64,000 bases of DNA from Paralichthys olivaceus (lineage: Eukaryota > Chordata > Actinopteri > Pleuronectiformes > Paralichthyidae), in contig NC_091110.1 in the NCBI RefSeq assembly GCF_024713975.1, forward strand, positions 558,001 through 622,000, in the 5' to 3' direction. Positions within the stretch are counted from its first letter, which is position 1, and every line of letters begins with the position of its first letter. Shown here one piece after another: positions 58,019-64,000 of this stretch. A program made the translations under genes and the position numbers. Below the pieces are notes generated by a model that worked only from the letters and a program-made list of their open reading frames with translations, was not told the DNA's origin and did no database searches.

Positions 58019-58086
58019 AGTTACGCCTGGCTCTGAGGCCGCAACAACACAGACAAGGCAGCGTGATGTAGCGAATTACAATATGC

Positions 58087-58092
58087 TTTATT
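58087..58092 (-). terminator. LTR polyadenylation signal
   Basis: AATAAA in the sense strand, inside the 3' LTR, followed by GCATATTGTAATTCG. Confidence 0.6.
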
Positions 58093-58278
58093 GATTTAAC
58101 ATAAACGGAAATGAGCGATGGAGTGTGAAAGTGAGCGTCAGTAGTATGTGAGGGTGTTTGAGTGTTATGTAGTATGTGTGGTGCATGTTGTCAGGTGCAG
58201 AACATAACAAAAGTAGATGCAGCAGGATGGAGATCTCAGGAATGAGTGAGAGAGAGCAAGACAGCCCACGGCAGGGGG

Positions 58279-58297
58279 TTTATAACAGCAAGCCAAT
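58279..58297 (-). promoter_or_regulatory. LTR promoter: CCAAT and TATA-like boxes
   Basis: ATTGGCT followed about ten bases later by TTATAAAC, in the sense direction of the element. Motif-based. Confidence 0.5.
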
Positions 58298-58414
58298 CAG
58301 GGAGCCCTGCACAGGAACCTCCAGCCGGCTAACAATCAGCAACCTGCAAGACACACCCACACAGCATACACACCATACACAGACAGGACACAGACATGGG
58401 CTGGGGCCGTAACA

Positions 58415-58430
58415 CCCCCCCCCATAAAGA
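58415..58430 (-). other. Polypurine-tract-like G run
   Basis: Nine consecutive G on the sense strand directly before the LTR start TGTTACGG, where second-strand synthesis is expected to prime. Confidence 0.6.
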
Positions 58431-58544
58431 CAGGGTCCCACACGGAACCCTGGCAACCCAAGAGGTAGAAGGGAAAAGGACAAGGGAGCAGGCGATACCT
58501 GAAACAAATAAAACAGACACCAATATGAATATACAGCAAACAGA

Positions 58545-61500
58545 TTAATCACATGGAGCCCTTGACAAGGCGTCAGCTACCACATTGTCACAGCCCTTGA
58601 TATGGCAGATTTCAAGGCAAAATGACTGCAACAACAGGGCCCACCGAATTAAACGTTGGTTCGGACATTGCAGTGAACTCAGAAATGTCAAGGGGTTGTG
58701 ATCTGTGAAAACAACAACAGGTCCAGAACTAACATAGACACTGAAATGCTGCAAAGCCAAAACCAAAGCCAGTGTTTCCTTTTCAATAACAGAATAATTT
58801 AACTGATGCTTATTAAACTTCCGTGAAAAAAAACAAACAGGCTTATCCACTCCCAAGTCATCAGGTTGCAGCAACACTGCTCCCGCCCCCACATAACTGG
58901 CATCTACCTCAACTTTAAAGGGCCTATCCCACAAAGGAGCAGCCAAAACCGGAGCATGACAAATAACGGCCTTCACATTCTCAAACGCAGACTGACACTC
59001 AGAAGACCAGTCAAACGTAGCTTTAGCCTTCAACAGGTTAGTAAGAGGTGCAACCACAGTTGAAAAATTCCTACAAAAACAACGATAGTACCCAACGAGC
59101 CCCAAAAACCTCATCAGTTCTTTCTTGGTTGTAGGAGGAACATAGTTATCAATAGCTTGCACCTTTGCTCTCACAGGACAAACTCTACCCTGACCCACCA
59201 CACGACCAAGATAAGTAACCGTGGCCTTCGCAAAGTCACATTTGGCCAGATTCACAGTTAAATGTGCGTGAGCCAAGCGGTCAAACAACTCGCCAATGCG
59301 GTCAAGATGGACGTCCCAATCATCTGAGTAAATGACAACATCGTCTAAATACACTGAACAACCTTCCAGATCTCCCACAACCCTGTTCATCAGGCGTTGG
59401 AAGGTCGCCGGCGCATTACGCAAACCAAAAGGCATGACTGAATAGGAATATAAGCCTGTGGATGTAATAAATGCTGCAATGTCTCTTGCCCTCTCAGACA
59501 GTGGGACCTGCCAATATCCCTTGAGCAAATCAAATTTGCTCACAAATTTAGCTGACCCAACCTGGTCGACACAATCCTCCACACGAGGGAGGGGAAAACA
59601 ATCAGGTTTTGTGACACTATTTACTTTACGAAAGTCTGAACAAAATCTGGGCGTGTTATCCGACTTTGGAACGAGCAAGCAAGGCGAGGCCCAAGAAGAG
59701 CAGGACGGCTCCGCCATGTCATTCTCCAACATAAACTTAACCTCGGCATCAAGAAATTTTCGCTTCTCTGGATGAAGACGGTAGAACTTCTGTTTAATGG
59801 GTTTAGAATCACCTACATCAATATCATGTTCAATCAAGTGTGTGCGGGTAGGTGTGTCACTAAACAAACATGTATAATGCCTAATCAAACTAACCAACTG
59901 TGCACGTCTGGAAACCTCCAAATGGCCTAGCAAACCATCCAAATTCTGCAGAGTCTCAGAATTCTTGAGCCGGCCATATAATACAGCGTCATCAGGGCCT
60001 GGTACACCGTCCCCGCCCTGCTCTGCCATCACAGGGGATGGAGAAACAGACACACAGGCAGGATGGACATCCGATGACTGGACCCCCTGAACACCGGACT
60101 CCTGCACACGAGAATAGTATGGTTTCAATAGATTCACATGACACAGATGAGTAGAAGACCGACGGTCTGGAGTAGCAATCAGATAGTTCACGTCAGACAG
60201 TTTTTCAACCACAGAGTAAGGGCCAGAAAATTTAGCCTGAAAGGGAGATGTTACAATGGGCAACAGAACAAGGACCTGATCTCCTGGGAGAAAAACACGA
60301 TCTTCAACCCGACGGTCATAATGTTTTTTCATTTTGCTCTGTGCACCCACCAACTTACTCTTAGCCACCTCCTGAGCCCTATACAACCTGTATCTAAAAC
60401 CATAAACATACTCCAGAAGGTTTCGTGGAGGATCCGCCTCCTTCCAGTTGTCACGCAACAGGGCCAAAGGGCCCCGAACAGTATGGCCGAATACAAGGTC
60501 GTTGGGACTAAACCCTATACTCTCCTGCACAACTTCCCTCGCGGCCAACAACAGCCACGGTAAACCCTCTTCCCAGTCACCCTTCATCTCAACACAATAC
60601 GCACGCAACATCGCCTTTAAGGTCTGGTGAAATCGCTCCAGAACACCTTGACTTTGTGCGTGGTAGGCAGAGGCCTGATTGTGCTTAACACGCAACTGCT
60701 TCAGGACCTGCGAAAATAGATGCGATGAAAAGTTAGACCCCTGGTCGGACTGGATGACCCTGGGAATACCAAAGATAGCTATAAACTGCGACAAAGCACG
60801 CACCACAGACCTGGTTGTGATTGTTCGCAGTGGATAGGCAGCTGGGTACCTTGTGCTCTGGCACATCACTGTCAACAAGTAACAAACTCCTGACCTCGAA
60901 GGGGGCAAGGGCCCCACGCAATCAATAACAAGGTGTTCAAAAGGCTGCCTCACAGCTGGTATTGGGAACAAAGGAGCAGGCTTGAGTGTCTGATTAGGTT
61001 TACTGGTAAATTGGCATGTATGGCACGACTTAATGTAGGCCGACACATCTCTTTTCAGTCGGGGCCAAAAGAAATACCTCAGGATGCGGTCGTACGTCTT
61101 CCTGACGCCCAAATGACCACTCTCGTTGTGGGACATCTGCAACACCAAACTGCGAAACTTAGTGGGAACAACAACTTGGTAAACAGGATCCCCAACAAAA
61201 TTTTCCCACTGAGGCACCCATTTCCTCACCAACACACCATTATCAATAAAATAACACTGAGCGTGATTTCCCACCTCACCAACAGGGCAAACCATCTCCC
61301 GCAACGCCTTAAGGGAGACATCCGTTTGCTGCTGCTCCACCAACTCACTGTAAGAGACAGACCAAGGTAAATCAGAACATTTTACATCATGCTGCAGTGA
61401 ACTGTCAACTTCTTCTGCGGAACTCCCATCCGCCTGCGTGCGCGCCATTGCCCGCGTCACAGCGCATGCAGTAAATACATCAGGGAACTCCCTCTCGTTC

Positions 61501-63149
61501 TTATCAGGTTCACTGCTAACGAGGGGAACCGGAACCACAATAGGAGGGGGAACATCCCCCCAAACCTTGCTACCGCATATGCCATTACCCAGAATCACTT
61601 CAATTCCATCCAGAGGTAAAGCCGGGCGCACACCAACCACCACTTCACCCTGAAAAAGATCACAAGACAACATCATTTTATGCTGAGGCACGCGCAAAAC
61701 TTTCAATCCCATCCCAAGCACAGGGATAAATGAGCCGGTGTAAGTCTCATCTGAAAACGGTAAGACTGACGTCAAAATAAAAGAATCGAAAGCAGCCGTA
61801 TCCCGCAGTATCTTTACGCGCACTTTCTTGTCACTACCTACCAGGGAAACAACACCGTCACTGATAAACGGCTTAAAAGACTTGAGCCCCACACCGGCTA
61901 CCTGAGGCCCCGCCTCAGTACCTGCCGTCAAATCCTCCAAGACCGGCGCAACAAACATTGCTGGCTTGGGGGTAAAACTGGACTCAGTGTGCTTCAACCT
62001 GGACTTTAACGCATAACAATCACGCCTCCAATGGCCCCGTTTGTGACAATAATTACAAACTTTATTAGACTCACGTGCACCACGTTCGTCCCTCTGCTGG
62101 TCTGTTGGTCTTACAGGGCGCCCCGACCCAGCACTGCCACCGGAGAAAGCGTCCCTGTGCCCGCCACCGCGAGCCACAGGAGCATCCCCCCCGTGCGTCA
62201 GCACATAATCATCGGCCAATGCAGCGGCCTCAGCTGTCGTTTTAACTTTGCGCTCACTGATGTAAGTAGCAATGCGCTCCGACAGCGAGTTCTTGAACTG
62301 CTCCAAAATAACCAGCTCCCGCAGACCATCATATGACTCAACATCTGTAGCAACACACCAGCGATCAAAATAAGTGGACAAGTCACGTGCAAACTCCATG
62401 TGAGACTTCTCACCTCTCTTCCCAGTCCTAAATCGCTGGCGATAAGCCTCAGGGACAAGCTCAAACGCCTTCAGAATAGCTGATTTTACTGTTGCGTAAT
62501 TCCCACACTCACTGCTACTCAAGGACGAATAAGCCTCCTGGGCCCTGCCGGTTATCACACACTGCAACAACAATGCGCGTGTGGCCTCAGACCACCCCCG
62601 TGCATCCCCCAGACGCTCAAACATTAGAAAAAATGTCTCTGGATCACGTTCATTAAATTTGGGCACAAGCCTCAAATCACTCAAATCATTACCAGCACGT
62701 ACCGCATTTCCCCCAGACACAGAGGGACCACCAGGTAACAAACCAGCCGCTGCTCTGTCCTCACGAGCCACCTGCAGCTGTTGCCTCTGCAGCTCCAGTT
62801 TCGCCAACTCAGTCTCCTGCTTAATCCTCTCCAAAGAAAGCTCCTTCTCTGCCTCAAACTTCAGACGCAACTCCAGCAACTCCTTTTGCTGCTCGAAGGA
62901 CAACCCAAGACCAACACCAAGACTCGCAACCGAGTCATCACACACAGAAGCACCAGCTTCTTTCACGGTGCCCAAAACCTTCATTTTACACAAATGCACC
63001 TTCAAATTGGACCGAATGGTCTCCTTAACACGTCTGTCCCCTACATCGACCTCATAATAGTCCACTATTTTAAGCAACTGCTCCCTAGAACACTCATCCA
63101 ACCACTGCTCAGACGGCTCCTCCAAAAACGCCTTCACTATTACATCCAT
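58545..63149 (-). CDS. Gag-Pol polyprotein, integrase before reverse transcriptase
   Basis: One frame of about 1534 residues from ATG at 63149 (a GTG nine bases upstream is not a likely start). Order: N-terminal part with a Gln/Glu-rich coiled coil (~80-135); capsid with SCAN-like segment (~165-310: EAYRQRFR, SHMEFARDLSTYFDRW, LVILEQFKNSLSERIATYI); CCHC knuckle C365, C368, H373, C378; protease near D450 (RDTAAFDSFI); integrase HHCC (H674, H679, C709, C712) and D743, D802, E838 with 35 residues between the last two; GPY/F module (FSGPYSVVEKL); reverse transcriptase (FCSDFRKVNS, YLDD 1267-1270); RNase H (VEVDASYVGAG, FTDHNPLTF) and an ADALSRAP end. Integrase upstream of reverse transcriptase is the Gmr1 arrangement, unlike ordinary Gypsy elements. 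No frameshift or stop, so probably competent. It replicates through cytoplasmic particles and integrates in the nucleus. Confidence 0.9.
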   Translation of the reverse strand: MDVIVKAFLEEPSEQWLDECSREQLLKIVDYYEVDVGDRRVKETIRSNLKVHLCKMKVLGTVKEAGASVCDDSVASLGVGLGLSFEQQKELLELRLKFEAEKELSLERIKQETELAKLELQRQQLQVAREDRAAAGLLPGGPSVSGGNAVRAGNDLSDLRLVPKFNERDPETFFLMFERLGDARGWSEATRALLLQCVITGRAQEAYSSLSSSECGNYATVKSAILKAFELVPEAYRQRFRTGKRGEKSHMEFARDLSTYFDRWCVATDVESYDGLRELVILEQFKNSLSERIATYISERKVKTTAEAAALADDYVLTHGGDAPVARGGGHRDAFSGGSAGSGRPVRPTDQQRDERGARESNKVCNYCHKRGHWRRDCYALKSRLKHTESSFTPKPAMFVAPVLEDLTAGTEAGPQVAGVGLKSFKPFISDGVVSLVGSDKKVRVKILRDTAAFDSFILTSVLPFSDETYTGSFIPVLGMGLKVLRVPQHKMMLSCDLFQGEVVVGVRPALPLDGIEVILGNGICGSKVWGDVPPPIVVPVPLVSSEPDKNEREFPDVFTACAVTRAMARTQADGSSAEEVDSSLQHDVKCSDLPWSVSYSELVEQQQTDVSLKALREMVCPVGEVGNHAQCYFIDNGVLVRKWVPQWENFVGDPVYQVVVPTKFRSLVLQMSHNESGHLGVRKTYDRILRYFFWPRLKRDVSAYIKSCHTCQFTSKPNQTLKPAPLFPIPAVRQPFEHLVIDCVGPLPPSRSGVCYLLTVMCQSTRYPAAYPLRTITTRSVVRALSQFIAIFGIPRVIQSDQGSNFSSHLFSQVLKQLRVKHNQASAYHAQSQGVLERFHQTLKAMLRAYCVEMKGDWEEGLPWLLLAAREVVQESIGFSPNDLVFGHTVRGPLALLRDNWKEADPPRNLLEYVYGFRYRLYRAQEVAKSKLVGAQSKMKKHYDRRVEDRVFLPGDQVLVLLPIVTSPFQAKFSGPYSVVEKLSDVNYLIATPDRRSSTHLCHVNLLKPYYSRVQESGVQGVQSSDVHPACVSVSPSPVMAEQGGDGVPGPDDAVLYGRLKNSETLQNLDGLLGHLEVSRRAQLVSLIRHYTCLFSDTPTRTHLIEHDIDVGDSKPIKQKFYRLHPEKRKFLDAEVKFMLENDMAEPSCSSWASPCLLVPKSDNTPRFCSDFRKVNSVTKPDCFPLPRVEDCVDQVGSAKFVSKFDLLKGYWQVPLSERARDIAAFITSTGLYSYSVMPFGLRNAPATFQRLMNRVVGDLEGCSVYLDDVVIYSDDWDVHLDRIGELFDRLAHAHLTVNLAKCDFAKATVTYLGRVVGQGRVCPVRAKVQAIDNYVPPTTKKELMRFLGLVGYYRCFCRNFSTVVAPLTNLLKAKATFDWSSECQSAFENVKAVICHAPVLAAPLWDRPFKVEVDASYVGAGAVLLQPDDLGVDKPVCFFSRKFNKHQLNYSVIEKETLALVLALQHFSVYVSSGPVVVFTDHNPLTFLSSLQCPNQRLIRWALLLQSFCLEICHIKGCDNVVADALSRAPCD

Positions 63150-63849
63150 CTCAATCACTTGCGAGAAAAACAGAAAAAGTAAAATGTCAGACCCACCTGT
63201 GCGCTTTCAGTCGGAGTTCCCCCGCTAGTTATCTGCCTAACCAGAAACTAACTACCTAACTCCCCCCTAGTCTTCATGAGGCGTAGCGGCCGGTATTTAT
63301 GCACCTAGAGCCCGCTGGTTCGAAAGCAGCCACCAGTAAACTGGTCACCACCCCGAAACCACGGACAGTGCTCCCGAGCAGGTTATGGGAAAAGGGGAAA
63401 GGGAAGCTCTCAACCACCGTACCCCAACACTAACAACCCCCGCCGACGAATCCCAAAGGAGAGACGCCGCTAAACTTACCAGGAAAAACTCCGACAGAAC
63501 ACTGCACACACACCTTGTCCGACACTCACCTTTCTCCGCTTCCGCCAAAGTCCGTTCCGCATGAATGAATAAAAACCGGCTCCAGGAAAAACACACCTGC
63601 TCACAACTCACAAACGCATGCGCGCCAACACACAAAGGGAGAAACACGTCACCGTTCACCTAGGGAATCCCCACAAAGGGAACCCCATAAACCCGACGTC
63701 ACACGCCGCACAAGATCAGTCAATCACATCCAACAAGCGCCGCTAATTACACAGACAACAATACCCAATTACTGCGCTCACTCAGAACGTCAAAGACGAA
63801 ATACGTACCAACAAGGCAAAAAAAAAAATCCACTAAACGCCCAGCACTT

Positions 63850-63867
63850 ATCCAGGACGAGCCCCCA
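63850..63867 (-). other. Primer-binding site, tRNA-Pro type
   Basis: TGGGGGCTCGTCCTGGAT on the sense strand, matching the 3' end of vertebrate tRNA-Pro (the primer-site type known from murine leukaemia virus) at 17 of 18 positions. It lies four bases after the 5' LTR end. Confidence 0.75.
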
Positions 63868-63871
63868 ACTT

Positions 63872-64000
63872 TGTTACGCCTGGCTCTGAGGCCGCAACAA
63901 CACAGACAAGGCAGCGTGATGTAGCGAATTACAATATGCTTTATTGATTTAACATAAACGGAAATGAGCGATGGAGTGTGAAAGTGAGCGTCAGTAGTAT
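63872..64000 (-). repeat. 5' LTR of the Gmr1-like element (partial)
   Basis: The R-U5 end of the 5' LTR; matches 58020-58147 base for base. The rest is beyond the window. Confidence 0.9.

Larger units (their letters stand above)
58019..58414 (-). repeat. 3' LTR of the Gmr1-like element
   Basis: About 396 bp. On the minus strand it begins TGTTACGGCC and ends GGCGTAAC, so the ends form an inverted repeat TGTTACG/CGTAAC(A). ATTGG at 58293-58297 (CCAAT box), TTATAAA at 58279-58285 (TATA-like), and AATAAA at 58087-58092, about 70 bp from the LTR end. Confidence 0.85.
58019..64000 (-). mobile_element. Gmr1-like Ty3/Gypsy LTR retrotransposon (5' LTR runs off window)
   Basis: 3' LTR 58019-58414, polypurine tract 58415-58430, gag-pol 58548-63149, primer-binding site 63850-63867, 5' LTR from 63872 past the window end. 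The two LTRs are identical over the ~125 bp that can be compared except for the terminal base (A at 58019, T at 63872). An intact frame and near-identical LTRs indicate a recent insertion, here at the end of an L1-like fragment. The target duplication cannot be checked because the right flank is outside. Confidence 0.9.

Noticed and set aside
58280..58552. Overlapping small ORFs at the 3' LTR
   Set aside because: They span the LTR end and G run in several frames; no conserved motif.
63345..63659. 104-codon ORF upstream of gag
   Set aside because: Lies in the leader of the LTR element, Ser/Cys-rich with no domain; likely chance.

Overview
The window looks like teleost fish (percomorph-type) nuclear DNA. 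The evidence is split eukaryotic exons with GT/AG junctions, L2/CR1-type LINE tails ending in repeats of ATTCA, Rex1-like and L1-like LINE pieces, a hAT transposon with an 8-bp target duplication, and a Gmr1-like Ty3/Gypsy retrotransposon of a kind known from fish. Few host genes are visible; most of the 64 kb is mobile elements and segmental duplications.

Layout. 1-2247: left-truncated copy of a coiled-coil gene and its 5' flank, ending inside an 18S rRNA-derived fragment (2166-2345). 2617-3202: SET-domain exons (KMT5A-like). 5138-5777: remains of a 5-HT3-like ligand-gated channel gene. 6345-12890: L2-type LINEs on the minus strand, one inserted in another. 12900-15582: decayed LTR element (gag zinc knuckle, primer-binding site, LTR). 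15790-19364 and 23870-24365: exon-like ORFs, a 102-bp minisatellite, and a duplicated small secreted-protein locus whose better copy encodes 17-residue repeats. 20087-22767: hAT element with transposase fragments. 24366-26716: broken L1-like LINE. 26981-27830: L2 tail. 28770-29956: long (1.19 kb) LTR. About 30600-30985: a second, LTR-like promoter region. 31454-32947: complete two-exon coiled-coil gene with seven 42-residue repeats.

From 32.3 kb on, rearrangement dominates. The coiled-coil block (32277-34655) repeats 1-2247. A roughly 4.2-4.5 kb block is tandemly duplicated (34656-39155 and 39394-43575), and part of it occurs a third time inverted (45650-46505). A smaller inverted repeat (43790-45160) holds a LINE endonuclease fragment in its loop. 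A giant palindrome (arms 47393-52476 and 53224-57654, spacer 747 bp) carries a mirrored exon. A truncated L1 piece (57668-58018) is abutted by a nearly complete LTR retrotransposon (58019 to beyond 64000, minus strand).

That last element is the most distinctive item. It has one uninterrupted gag-pol frame of about 1534 codons in which integrase precedes reverse transcriptase (Gmr1-type order), a SCAN-like capsid region, a tRNA-Pro-type primer-binding site, and LTRs identical over all the bases that can be compared. Apart from the coiled-coil gene, the secreted-protein locus and the SET exons, there is little evidence of functional host genes.
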